Shown here one piece after another: positions 1 through 8,200 of a DNA stretch of 13,180 bases (its first letter is position 1; each line of letters begins with the position of its first letter). The stretch lies in contig DAOVFR010000036.1 in the NCBI GenBank assembly GCA_030672805.1, positions 1-13,180 on the forward strand, read 5' to 3'. Under the pieces are notes generated by a model. That model was given only the letters and a program-made list of their open reading frames with translations. It was not told the origin of the DNA and searched no databases. Both the position numbers and the translations under genes were made by a program. The DNA comes from Candidatus Krumholzibacteriota bacterium. Its GTDB lineage: Bacteria; Krumholzibacteriota; Krumholzibacteriia; Krumholzibacteriales; Krumholzibacteriaceae.

Positions 1-273
1 GGGGGAATCGTTTTTTCCATTGCAGGCATTCTTGTTACGAGGATGTTGATCGCGATCTACCTGTCCGTAACAGAGGCGGTCTTGCTGGCACTGACCGCAT
101 CCCTGGTCGGGCAGCTCGGAGATCTGGTCGAGTCGATGATAAAGAGGGATGTGAGGGTCAAGGACACATCGAGCGCAATTCCCGGTCACGGGGGAATGCT
201 GGACAGGTTCGATTCACTGCTCTTTACGTCTCCGTTGATTTACTACCTGTTCAGATATTTCATACTCGACTGA
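1..273 (+). CDS. cdsA: Phosphatidate cytidylyltransferase (CDP-diacylglycerol synthase), C-terminal part
   Basis: The reading frame is open from base 1 and ends at TGA 271-273, so the N-terminal portion lies outside the window and 90 residues are visible. CdsA is an integral inner-membrane enzyme that makes CDP-diacylglycerol from phosphatidic acid and CTP, the branch point for phospholipid synthesis. The visible part carries the family signature: a GDLVES stretch, then S-M-I-K-R, a K-D pair and PGHGGMLDRFD, which supply the metal- and substrate-binding acidic and basic residues. A hydrophobic stretch precedes it and a short one (LLFTSPLIYYLFRYFIL) follows at the C-terminus, as is usual. It sits 71 bp upstream of dxr on the same strand, the common cdsA-dxr-rseP order, so co-transcription is likely. 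Family assignment is firm; only the missing start limits it. Confidence 0.95.
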   Translation, partial: GGIVFSIAGILVTRMLIAIYLSVTEAVLLALTASLVGQLGDLVESMIKRDVRVKDTSSAIPGHGGMLDRFDSLLFTSPLIYYLFRYFILD

Positions 274-330
274 CAATTAGGTGGAAGAGCCGTGCGGGAA
301 GAACAGGGAACGAGAAACCGATGCTTGAAA

Positions 331-338
331 GAGGGTGA
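331..338 (+). promoter_or_regulatory. Ribosome binding site deciding the TTG start of dxr
   Basis: The purine-rich stretch GAGGGTGA resembles the anti-Shine-Dalgarno complement with one extra G, and lies 6 bases before TTG 345. The only ATG just upstream in the dxr frame (321) is followed by TGA at 336-338 after five codons. That excludes it and supports TTG as the true start. Confidence 0.6.
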
Positions 339-344
339 CCCGTC

Positions 345-1508
345 TTGACAACAATTGTCATACTTGGATCGACCGGATCGATCGGCCGCGCCGTAGTCGA
401 GATCGTCGAGAAATTCCCGGACGAATTCATGATTATCGGCATGGCGGCCGGCAGGAACGTCGATGAGTTCGCCGGGCAGTTGAGGCGGTTTCCACTCGCA
501 CGGTTCACCCTCCGGGATACCGATTCGCACGGGCGGCTTCTCGAACTTGATTCGTCGTTCGTGAAGCGGAGTTACGGTTACGGTTCGGAAGGGATTGAAC
601 GGCTCATTGCAGAATGCAGTCCGGATCTTGTCGTCAATGCACTCGTTGGGATTTCCGGGCTTGTCCCGACCATCACCGCCCTGAAACACGGCTGCCGTGT
701 TGCACTTGCCAACAAGGAAGCACTGGTCACCGGCGGCGAGCTGATCTCTTCAATGCTGCCGGACGATGCGGAGAACCCGATCATCCCGGTCGACAGCGAG
801 CATTTTTCCATTTCACGATGTTTAAAGGGTCATGAGGGAAGGGTGCGGGAGATCATCTTGACCGCATCGGGTGGACCGTTCTATGGCCGGGCATTCTCGG
901 GATTGGAGCACGTTACGGCGGAAGAGGTGCTGGATCATCCAACGTGGAAGATGGGCAGAAAGGTGACAGTCGATTCGGCACACATGTTGAACAAGGGTCT
1001 CGAGGTAATCGAGGCGCACTGGCTGTTCGGCTTTCCATACGAGTCGATACAGGTCGTTGTTCATCCCCAATCGATCGTCCATGCGTTCGTCCGGTTCGAG
1101 GACGGGTCGCTGTTGGCTCACCTGGGCCCTGCGGATATGAAGCTGCCGATCATGAACGCTCTCTCGTATCCCGAGATACGGCAATTCCCGTGGAAGTCCA
1201 TCGGCCTCGAGGATCTCGGCAGACTCGATTTTCACCCTCTCCGGAGCGGTGAATTTCCAGCTTTCCATCTTGCCCTCGAGGCTGCCGTGGCGGGAGGAAC
1301 CGTGCCGACCGTTCTAAATGCAGCGGACGAGGTTGCGGTAGATGCTTTTCTTAAAGGCAGAATCGGTTTTCTCGATATAGTGCGCTGGATCGAGGAAGCA
1401 GTTGGCAAGCACGTGCCGGGACCTGTCAGAACTATCGGCGATGTGCTCGATGCCGACCGGTGGGCGAGGGAATTTCTCAAGGAACGGCATGGGGAAGCGA
1501 TAACGTAA
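345..1508 (+). CDS. dxr: 1-deoxy-D-xylulose 5-phosphate reductoisomerase
   Basis: This is the cytoplasmic enzyme of the MEP (non-mevalonate) isoprenoid pathway. It converts DXP to 2-C-methyl-D-erythritol 4-phosphate using NADPH and a divalent metal. The 387-residue product is close to the usual length of about 400. The N-terminal GSTGSIG (residues 8-14) is the NADPH-binding loop. LANKEALVTGG (121-131) and PVDSEH (148-153) follow, with D150 and E152 as predicted metal ligands. The flexible catalytic loop holds H198 and W201 in DHPTWKMG. VDSAHMLNKGLEVIEAHWLF (209-228) gives the third acidic metal ligand, E220. VVHPQSIVHA and LGPADMKLPI complete the active-site region, and NAADEV lies in the C-terminal helical domain. 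All key residues appear intact. The start is TTG 345, because an in-frame stop ends at 338 and a ribosome site precedes it. The stop is 13 bp before rseP, suggesting one transcript. Confidence 0.97.
   Translation: MTTIVILGSTGSIGRAVVEIVEKFPDEFMIIGMAAGRNVDEFAGQLRRFPLARFTLRDTDSHGRLLELDSSFVKRSYGYGSEGIERLIAECSPDLVVNALVGISGLVPTITALKHGCRVALANKEALVTGGELISSMLPDDAENPIIPVDSEHFSISRCLKGHEGRVREIILTASGGPFYGRAFSGLEHVTAEEVLDHPTWKMGRKVTVDSAHMLNKGLEVIEAHWLFGFPYESIQVVVHPQSIVHAFVRFEDGSLLAHLGPADMKLPIMNALSYPEIRQFPWKSIGLEDLGRLDFHPLRSGEFPAFHLALEAAVAGGTVPTVLNAADEVAVDAFLKGRIGFLDIVRWIEEAVGKHVPGPVRTIGDVLDADRWAREFLKERHGEAIT
346..360 (+). repeat. Inverted repeat covering the dxr start codon
   Basis: TGACAA (346-351) and TTGTCA (355-360) are perfect inverted arms separated by CAA. 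In RNA they could form a 6-bp hairpin with a 3-base loop that includes two of the three bases of the UUG start codon. The DNA could equally be an operator-like dyad. The arms also encode the conserved start of the protein (T-T-I-V), so the dyad may be coincidental. Confidence 0.35.
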
Positions 1509-1512
1509 TAAT

Positions 1513-1517
1513 GGAGG
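1513..1517 (+). promoter_or_regulatory. Ribosome binding site of rseP (short spacing)
   Basis: GGAGG lies only 4 bases before ATG 1522, inside the 13-bp dxr-rseP gap. The spacing is tight, but no other plausible start lies nearby, and translation from 1522 gives the expected RseP N-terminal membrane helix. Confidence 0.6.
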
Positions 1518-1521
1518 ATTC

Positions 1522-2871
1522 ATGCTACTGACGATTGCCGCATTCATATTCGTACTAAGCATCGTGATATTCGTTCACGAGTTTGGCCATTTCATCGTTG
1601 CCAAGCTGAACGGTGTATACGTGATCACCTTTTCGATGGGATTTGGGCCGAAGCTCGTGAAGAGGAGAGTCGGTGAGACGGAGTATGCGATATCCGCAAT
1701 TCCATTCGGCGGATACGTCAAGTTCGCTCAGGAGATCGAGGGGGACGATGAGGAGGACACCCTGTACGAGGAGACAGGAATCGAGATCCCCGATAACAGG
1801 AAATTCAGAAACAAGTCGCCGCTGCAGCGGATATCCGTCGTTCTGGCCGGTCCTTTCATGAATGCCCTTCTTGCTGTACTTGTGTACATCTTCAGTTACT
1901 GGTTCGTCGGCGTGTACGTCAATCCGAACAACGTGGTCAGCACGGTCGAGAATGATAGCCCGGCAGCCGCTGCCGGGATCATGCCGGGAGATACGGTCAT
2001 TGAGATCAACGGCCTGCCGTTCACCTACTGGGGCGAAATCGAGAACCAGTTGATTTTCGAGGAAGGCGTTTCATCGGAGATCACCATCCGGAGGGAAGGA
2101 AGAAACATTACGCTTGACCTCTCCCCTGAACGTGACGGGGAAACGGGACTGTGGAAAATCGGCATGTACCCGGTTCAGCCGCCCAGGATCGGTTTCGTCA
2201 AGCGTGAAAGCCCGGCGGACGAGGCCGGAATACGGCGAGGAGCACTGATCCTTTCGATCAACGACACAACTGTAACCAGTTACGAACATCTCGGCGAGAT
2301 CATTCATGCCCATGCTGGAATCCCGATGAAATTCACATGGGAATTCGAAGGCAAGATCCTTTCATCAATGATAACTCCCGAAGCCGTCGAAACTGCGGTG
2401 GAGAGCGAACGGCTCGATATCGTAAAGGTCGGTATGATCGGCATCTTTGCCTACTACGAGAGGAAGAGCATTTCCTTCGTCCGTGCCATCGAGCTCGGCG
2501 GCAGGGAGTTTGCATACCTGTTCAGGTCGATTCTCGGTTTTCTGGGCAAGCTATTCACGGGAAATGCGACGATACGTGCCGTCGGCGGACCGTTAAGGGT
2601 CGGCGTCATGGCCGGTGACATGGCGCGTTGGGGATTCAGCTTTCTGGTAAAATTCCTCGCGTTCTTCTCGTTGAACCTCGCGATTTTCAACATGTTACCT
2701 ATACTGCCGTTCGACGGCGGGCATGTCGTGCTGAATTTCGCCGAACTCGTATCAGGCCGTTCGATCAACAAGAAGGTTCAGCATGCAATGATGCAGATCG
2801 GATACATCATTCTGATCGTATTGATGGTGTTTGTCCTCGGTCTGGATATCTTTAACCTTTTTGCGCGTTAG
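1522..2871 (+). CDS. rseP: RIP metalloprotease RseP (site-2 protease, M50) with two PDZ domains
   Basis: This is an inner-membrane zinc protease that cuts transmembrane segments, for example anti-sigma factors after a first site-1 cut. Its own substrate here is unknown. The 449-residue length matches E. coli RseP (about 450). Helix 1 (residues 2-18) runs into the zinc motif HEFGH (19-23), with E20 as catalytic base. GFGPK and the FGGYVKF loop follow (about 40-68). A hydrophobic segment spans about 104-130. Two PDZ domains lie at roughly 130-215 (core SPAAAAGIMPGDTVIEING) and 220-300 (core SPADEAGIRRGALILSIN). The C-terminal membrane core carries NMLPILPFDGGHV (390-402), in which D398 is the third zinc ligand, and a last helix lies at about 425-445. 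An acidic insert (EIEGDDEEDT) lies near residue 75. The gene follows dxr directly, and its last 20 bases overlap the end of a minus-strand gene. Confidence 0.97.
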   Translation: MLLTIAAFIFVLSIVIFVHEFGHFIVAKLNGVYVITFSMGFGPKLVKRRVGETEYAISAIPFGGYVKFAQEIEGDDEEDTLYEETGIEIPDNRKFRNKSPLQRISVVLAGPFMNALLAVLVYIFSYWFVGVYVNPNNVVSTVENDSPAAAAGIMPGDTVIEINGLPFTYWGEIENQLIFEEGVSSEITIRREGRNITLDLSPERDGETGLWKIGMYPVQPPRIGFVKRESPADEAGIRRGALILSINDTTVTSYEHLGEIIHAHAGIPMKFTWEFEGKILSSMITPEAVETAVESERLDIVKVGMIGIFAYYERKSISFVRAIELGGREFAYLFRSILGFLGKLFTGNATIRAVGGPLRVGVMAGDMARWGFSFLVKFLAFFSLNLAIFNMLPILPFDGGHVVLNFAELVSGRSINKKVQHAMMQIGYIILIVLMVFVLGLDIFNLFAR

Positions 2872-3298
2872 ATCCCGCTGCGCTGCGTTTTAAAAGTACG
2901 TTTACCCGCCGGTACACGGCGATCCATCGATAGGGATTCCTCTCGAGCTCAAACAGGATTTTCCTCAAACGCTCGGGGTCGTACTCCTGCCTGAGTTTTT
3001 CCCTTTTTTCCTCCATTTCCTCCGGATTATCTTGGAGATTTTTTTCAATTTCGTTTATTTTCATATAGAGTTTGATTATATACCGTTCATCGGGGGTCAG
3101 AGAAATATCCCGTTCCGCACCCGGTTGTTCCGATCGGGAACAGGAGGAGAACGGACAAGCCGTTGCTAAGAGCAGGAAACAGCAGATGATGTGTGATAGG
3201 TAGAGGAGCCGGTGTCGAGAACAGGCACCGGAATGCCGCCGGCGGAATTGCCGGTTCGTCCTGCAACCATAAAGGTATATCCAAGTTCCGTCCTGCAT
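2852..3298 (-). CDS. Small secreted or lipoprotein-like protein of unknown function
   Basis: I do not recognise a family. The C-terminal 95 residues look genuinely coded: a charged, helix-rich stretch (KINEIEKNLQDNPEEMEEKR) is followed by LRKILFELERNPYRWIAVYRR and a short tail. A hydrophobic segment (about residues 36-50, counted from 3298) rich in cysteines ends in PFSSC, a possible lipobox-type cleavage at C53 (C48 is an alternative). This suggests export and perhaps lipid anchoring. The start is uncertain. ATG 3298 gives 148 residues, and ATG 3316 gives 154 but overlaps the bamA start. Neither has a Shine-Dalgarno, and both leave an unusually long basic region before the hydrophobic part. 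There is no ATG, GTG or TTG in frame between them and the signal region. The gene converges on rseP with a 20-bp overlap of stops. Its Lys/Glu-coding part is more AT-rich than its neighbours. Confidence 0.65.
   Translation of the reverse strand: MQDGTWIYLYGCRTNRQFRRRHSGACSRHRLLYLSHIICCFLLLATACPFSSCSRSEQPGAERDISLTPDERYIIKLYMKINEIEKNLQDNPEEMEEKREKLRQEYDPERLRKILFELERNPYRWIAVYRRVNVLLKRSAAGSNAQKG
3209..3231 (+). repeat. Hairpin-forming inverted repeat upstream of bamA
   Basis: CCGGTGTC (3209-3216) pairs with GGCACCGG (3224-3231) over 8 positions with one G-U wobble in RNA, around a 7-base loop. No T-run follows, so it does not look like an intrinsic terminator. It lies within the minus-strand gene, near its signal-peptide codons, and 84 bp before the bamA start. 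It could be part of the bamA leader if that promoter lies upstream. Confidence 0.4.
3236..3245. repeat. 10-bp perfect palindrome in the bamA upstream region
   Basis: CCGCCGGCGG is self-complementary, and the dyad extends imperfectly to about 3232-3249. It lies just downstream of the 3209-3231 hairpin. It may be an operator-like dyad or chance in GC-rich codons of the opposite-strand gene. Confidence 0.3.
3257..3297 (+). repeat. Short direct repeat upstream of bamA
   Basis: CGTCCTGCA occurs at 3257-3265 and again at 3289-3297, 32 bp apart (about three helical turns). The second copy ends 17 bp before the bamA ATG. The spacing would suit two sites on one DNA face, but a 9-mer pair alone is weak evidence. 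Confidence 0.25.
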
Positions 3299-3304
3299 AC
3301 GGTT

Positions 3305-3311
3305 GGAAGGG
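3305..3311 (+). promoter_or_regulatory. Ribosome binding site favouring the 3315 start of bamA
   Basis: GGAAGGG ends 3 bases before ATG 3315. The in-frame TTG 3303 and the ATGs at 3330 and 3342 have no comparable purine tract. The short spacing resembles that seen for the rseP and helicase genes in this window. Confidence 0.5.
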
Positions 3312-3314
3312 TAC

Positions 3315-5267
3315 ATGCCGTTTTCACCAATGTCAATTCATATGCTCCGGATCTCGATTGACAGGGCCATTTCGAGGTTTCCTGTCGTTGCATTACTCGT
3401 ATTGGCCGCCACCTGCGGTTCCTCGGCATCCCGTGCCGATGATTTCGGCATCGATCTGCCCGCAGTTAAGCGAATCGAGATACTGGGCAACAGGAGCTTC
3501 GACGACGGCACCCTGAAAAAGAGGATGCGGACGAATGAGATGCGTTTTTACCACATCCTTAGAAAACCGAGGTACAGGCGCGATTTTTTGCGTCGTGATA
3601 TCGAGGCGATCTGCTCATTCTACCACAGAAATGGATTTTTTGATGCGAAAGTGACGGTCGGGGCCGTCGAACGCGACGACAAATCGAATACCGTTCGGAT
3701 CCGGATCATGGTAAACGAAGGTCCACGGACGTCGATCAGGAGCGTCACATTTACCGGCCAGTCGCTGCTCGAGGAAAAGGAGCTGAGGAAGAAACTCAAA
3801 CTGCTCGAGAGGAAACCGTATAACCCGAACCTGCTCGAGGTGGACCGGTACACTCTGTTCAGCAAGTATTTCGAAGATGGCTATCTGGGGTGCAGGATTG
3901 CATACGAGGTAAAGGTCGATTCGATCGAAGTCGATATCACCTGGAGCGTCGATCCGGGGAAACCCGTGAGCGTGCGAAATGTGAAGCTCGAAGGCAACAG
4001 GAAGGTCAAGAAGCATCTCATCACCCGTGAGATAGGGTTCGGTACAGGCGAGTACTTCAACCTCAAGCAGGTGCTCGAGAGCAAGCAGAATCTTTACGAT
4101 ACGGGGTACTTCACGTCGGTAGAGATGGAACCTGTCGGGCTCGACATGGAATCGCGCGAGGTGGACCTGCTGCTCCAGGTCCGCGAGCGCAAAATGGGCT
4201 ACATCGAGGCCGGTTTCGGCGTCGGCAACATTCACGGGAACAGGATCTTCACCGAATGGGGTCAGCGCAACCTCTTGGGACGGGGATATGCACTGAACCT
4301 GGAATCGGCATACGCGTTCAGGCTTTTTCCCGACAACGAGTATTCCCTGTCCAGGATGGATTTCAGGAGCAAGTATGTCAGGCACGAAGGGCAACTCCTG
4401 TTTCCACACGTTTTCTCGACCTGGAACAACTTCTCACTCGGCGCATTCTATGAACGCGATGCCACGGTCGAGCCGGTCATCGTCAAGGCGTTGAATTTCT
4501 CGGCGACTGTTTCGAGGCGTTTCTCGCGCAAGACTTCGGTTCTCGTCAGCTACTCGCTGGAGAGGATCAAGCGTTTCGGGGTCGTTGACGAGCGGGATGA
4601 ATCGCGGAAGCGCTCGATCGATTTAACGCTCACGAGGGATACTCGCGATTTTTATTTCAACCCGATGCGGGGCCGGTACGTAACCGCCGAGTTCAGGTAC
4701 TCGGGGGATTTCCTGGGTGGAGAGGATCATTTCTATTCGCTCGTGGCGTCATTCCAGAGCTACAGGAAGATGCCGGCGAACATTGTCTTTGCATACCGGG
4801 TCAGGACCGGCTACGCCGAGGCCTTCGGAGACAGCAGGGAAACGGGGTTGCCGATAGAAAGCAGGTTCTTTACGGGTGGCAGCAACTCCGTGCGTGGTTA
4901 CCGGGAGAACTCACTCGGACCGCGGAGAGACAACGGAGAGGCGATGGGCGGCAGAGTACTTATTCTTACGAACCTGGAACTCCGATTTCCCGTTCCCCAC
5001 TTCTCGAGATATAACTTCGGTGGCTCGGTGTTTTTAGACGGGGGGAACGTGTGGAGAAGCGTCGAGGAGATAAAGGGAAGCCATTTCGTGCCGTTTTCCG
5101 GAAGGGACGAAACGACGGTGAAGGATTACCATTACGGGGCCGGATTCGGCCTGCGGTATTACACGCCTGTTGGACCGATACGTATCGATATCGGCTTTCC
5201 GCTGAAGAAAACCGTGGATATCGATTACGGCTCGTGGATCCACATCAGTCTCGGACAGGTATTCTGA
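3315..5267 (+). CDS. bamA: Omp85-family outer-membrane assembly protein with three POTRA domains (BamA/TamA type)
   Basis: Omp85 proteins insert barrel proteins into the outer membrane, with periplasmic POTRA domains handling clients. From ATG 3315 the product has 650 residues. It has a signal peptide (basic start, hydrophobic 22-34, likely cut after SRA at 41). Three POTRA repeats lie at about 48-137, 138-217 and 218-291; the third has the typical GNRKVKKHLI...LYDTGYF pattern. A 16-strand-type barrel spans about 295-650. The barrel shows the conserved loop-6 motif VRGY (526-529), FLDGGNVW (573-580), GPIRIDIGFPL (620-630) and a terminal phenylalanine, the barrel assembly signal. E. coli BamA has five POTRAs and TamA three. 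Position after dxr-rseP favours BamA, while POTRA number and the tamB neighbour 18 bp downstream favour TamA. Family certain; which paralogue is open. The ATG at 3342 is a possible alternative start. Confidence 0.9.
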   Translation: MPFSPMSIHMLRISIDRAISRFPVVALLVLAATCGSSASRADDFGIDLPAVKRIEILGNRSFDDGTLKKRMRTNEMRFYHILRKPRYRRDFLRRDIEAICSFYHRNGFFDAKVTVGAVERDDKSNTVRIRIMVNEGPRTSIRSVTFTGQSLLEEKELRKKLKLLERKPYNPNLLEVDRYTLFSKYFEDGYLGCRIAYEVKVDSIEVDITWSVDPGKPVSVRNVKLEGNRKVKKHLITREIGFGTGEYFNLKQVLESKQNLYDTGYFTSVEMEPVGLDMESREVDLLLQVRERKMGYIEAGFGVGNIHGNRIFTEWGQRNLLGRGYALNLESAYAFRLFPDNEYSLSRMDFRSKYVRHEGQLLFPHVFSTWNNFSLGAFYERDATVEPVIVKALNFSATVSRRFSRKTSVLVSYSLERIKRFGVVDERDESRKRSIDLTLTRDTRDFYFNPMRGRYVTAEFRYSGDFLGGEDHFYSLVASFQSYRKMPANIVFAYRVRTGYAEAFGDSRETGLPIESRFFTGGSNSVRGYRENSLGPRRDNGEAMGGRVLILTNLELRFPVPHFSRYNFGGSVFLDGGNVWRSVEEIKGSHFVPFSGRDETTVKDYHYGAGFGLRYYTPVGPIRIDIGFPLKKTVDIDYGSWIHISLGQVF

Positions 5268-5271
5268 TCTC

Positions 5272-5276
5272 GGAGG
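5272..5276 (+). promoter_or_regulatory. Ribosome binding site for the GTG start of tamB
   Basis: GGAGG lies 9 bases before GTG 5286, within the 18-bp gap after bamA. The spacing is good and supports the non-ATG start, which directly precedes a basic N-terminus and membrane anchor. Confidence 0.65.
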
Positions 5277-5285
5277 TTTGGACGG

Positions 5286-8200
5286 GTGGTCAAGAGGATC
5301 CTGAGATCGAAAGTGATGTCCTGGATATCTCTGCTGATCGGGCTCGTTGCCACGGTCTTCATCCTCATGCTGCTGATCCTGCAAACAGATTTCTTTGCCC
5401 ATAATACAGGAAGAATGCTCTCACGGTATTTCTTCAGAGGTACGCCGTTCTCTCTAAGGGTCGAGAAGCTGAGCGGAAATCCGTTCAAGGAGATACAGGT
5501 GAGGGGATTGAGCATTCGGTATCAGGGAATGGATTTCTCGTTCGACATACTGCGGATCGATGAGATTCGCTGCAAATACGATATCTTCTCCCTGATGGCG
5601 AAAGATCCGGTAATCAATGAGCTTGTCATGATAGATCCCCATCTCTGGATAAAGCCCGACACATCGGGGGTGATAATAATCCCTCCCATTCAATCGGGGG
5701 GGGGAGGGTCGCTGCCCGAGATCGAGATACGGAATTTTCTCATCACGGGCGGTCAGGTGATTCTTCAGGGAGAGGAGCGGGCCGATGCGGTAAAGAACGT
5801 AGCCGTGAAGGGCGCCGTTCACGTGCGCCGGCAGGAGGTGCTCCTGAGCATCGAGGAGGCCTGCGGCGAGGATCTAAGGAGGAATATCAAGCTAGGCAGA
5901 CTCTCGGGTGATGTTCGGTGGATGACCGGACGGGGCAGGATAGGAGAGATGGAGCTCGAGAAACGGAGACTTTTCCTGTCCGGTCTCTCCGTCGAACTGG
6001 AAGAATCCAGAATGAAAGTGGACGGCGTGATAGATCCGGATTCAATGACGTACCACCTTACGGTTAAATCCGATCCGCTCGTGATAGAGGAAATAGCGAA
6101 GGCGTCGGGCGTAGTGACGTCCCATTTCGGTGAACTGGAGGGCAGGTTCATCGTCAAGGGCGCACCCGGCAGTGTTACGGTAACCGGTTTGTTGAACGGT
6201 GTTTTTTCAGGCTTCGCCCTGAGCGGTCTAAGGATCGACCTCGACGTGGGCAAGTCGAGGATCGAGATCAACTCTTGTGAAGGAATTCTCAACGGGGCAA
6301 TGGTCATGGGCGGCGGTTTTTACAGTTACAACGATCCTGAAGTGCTGCATCTTTCCCTCGACGTGCGGGAAATGAACCTGTCGGAGGGATTCATCCCGGA
6401 GACGGATGTACCCGATACCGATTTCAACGGAACAGTGAACTTCACCTATAACCTGTCCGATGATCGCATTCTCTTCTCGCTCGATCTCGGTGAAGGTCAT
6501 TTCAGGGAGTTTCCGTTCGAGCATGCCGTCATACGCGGCAGTTACGAAAGAGATACATTGTTTTTTGACGATATCGTCATGGCCGATCCGTCACACACCG
6601 TCAATTCGAACGGCATCTATGCGGACGGTGGATTCATCCGCTTTTATATCAATCTGGAGTGTACAAGGGATGACACTCTTTTTTCCTATTTCGACATCGA
6701 ACGGTACAGGGCCGATATCAAAGCCAACGGTATTCTGGATGGTTCCGTCGATACCTGGAGTCTCAGGTCGAGCGGGACGTGCGCGAACTTTGCGTACAAC
6801 CGGGCCATGGTACCGTCCGGAGATATGAAGCTTGCGATAATGAAGGAGGATAGTTACCGCGTCATGTTCGATCTCAGCGGTGACAGCTGTTTTACGGACC
6901 CCCTCGGATTTTCGGGAATCGAGCTGTCGCTCGAGTATTACAAGGATGTCACCGTTCTGAAGAATGTGCATCTGCGCGGAAAGGAAATCGACGCGGAGAT
7001 CATGGGAGAAATAGAGTCGAAGTCCGGCTTGACGAAGGTCTCGTTGAGTGAGGTTTCTCTTACCGCTCTCGGCGAGGAATGGATGGGCGGCGGGCGATTC
7101 ACGGTTGCTCTCGGCGATTCACTTGTGTGGTTCGACGACCTGCAGCTTCATTCCAGAGCGGGTGCAATCTTCGCCGATCTCGAACTCGACGAGGAGCGTA
7201 ACAACGTAAAGGGCCGCCTGCGCGTTGAGCGTTTAGGGCTTCAACTTCTGAACCGAGCGGGCCTTGTTTCCCCGCGGCTCGAAGGACAGGCAAAGGGAAC
7301 CGTGCATATTACGGGAAACAGGTCCGATCCCGATGTGTATATGAACCTGGTGGCGGAACGGGTGTGCTGCGATACACTCATCGCCGATTCACTGGTTATC
7401 GCCGCGTGTTATTCCGGCGGGACCTGCACGATTGACTCGCTGGAGGTTGCTGCCCAGATGGGACGGGTGAGGATAGAGGGAGATGTGAAGGGGATCCGCC
7501 TCGACGAAATCGCCCGCGGCGGCGCAAGGGCCATGAGGGGAGCGATTGTTGATATCGAATCGAATTGCGAGTATCTTTACCTGCAGCCGGTTCTCACCCT
7601 GTGGGAAGAGAATCCCATCTACCGGGGGATTTTCACGGGAACCGTTACGCTCGAAGATACTCTCGCCCATCCATCCATAACGGTGAACGGAACAATCGAT
7701 TCTATGTCCGTACCATTAGTTACGATACCATCGATCGATATATCGGCAAAGGTCGGCGGCGGTACCGCGGAGCTGAGCGGGACCGTTGATATTCTTCACG
7801 GAGAACAAGGATCGTTCTCGGGACGGTTTCCGGTCCTGCGGGGGGACTGGATGTACTTGATTGACCACTCACAACCGATTTCCCTGCGCGTGGACCTACC
7901 CGAAGGAGATGTCGGAGCTCTTACCGGCATGACGGATATCGTCGCGGATGGAAGCGGACTGTTCAAGGTGGGTTTCGACATCAGTGGAAATTTCGAGCGG
8001 CCCGTTATCACCGGTGAGCTTCAACTCGACGATGCGAGTTTCCGTCTGTCCGGTATGGAAGAAAGGTTTCATGACGTCGACGCGCTGATATTTCTTGATG
8101 ATTCGCTTATAACGATCGGAAGCCTGAGGGGACGCGAGGGGAAGAAGGGCAGTATAGCCGGTCACGGGTCGATCACCCTCAGGGGATGGAGGCCGTACCG

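Noticed and set aside
2872..2900. Terminator between rseP and the converging gene
   Set aside because: No stable stem followed by a T-run is present on either strand; only GC-rich repeats and a short T-run were seen.
3025..3085. AT-rich stretch that looks like a promoter for bamA
   Set aside because: It coincides with Lys/Glu/Ile-rich codons of the minus-strand gene, and no well-spaced -35/-10 pair is convincing.
3087..3284. Minus-strand frame with a hydrophobic stretch and TTGC, lipoprotein-like
   Set aside because: It stops soon after the cysteine and overlaps the better-supported minus-strand gene. I considered that it might supply a frameshifted signal peptide for that gene, but the main frame already has its own hydrophobic segment.
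3615..4409. 264-codon minus-strand open frame inside bamA
   Set aside because: It is a shadow of the POTRA and barrel frame, with no recognisable domain or ribosome site.
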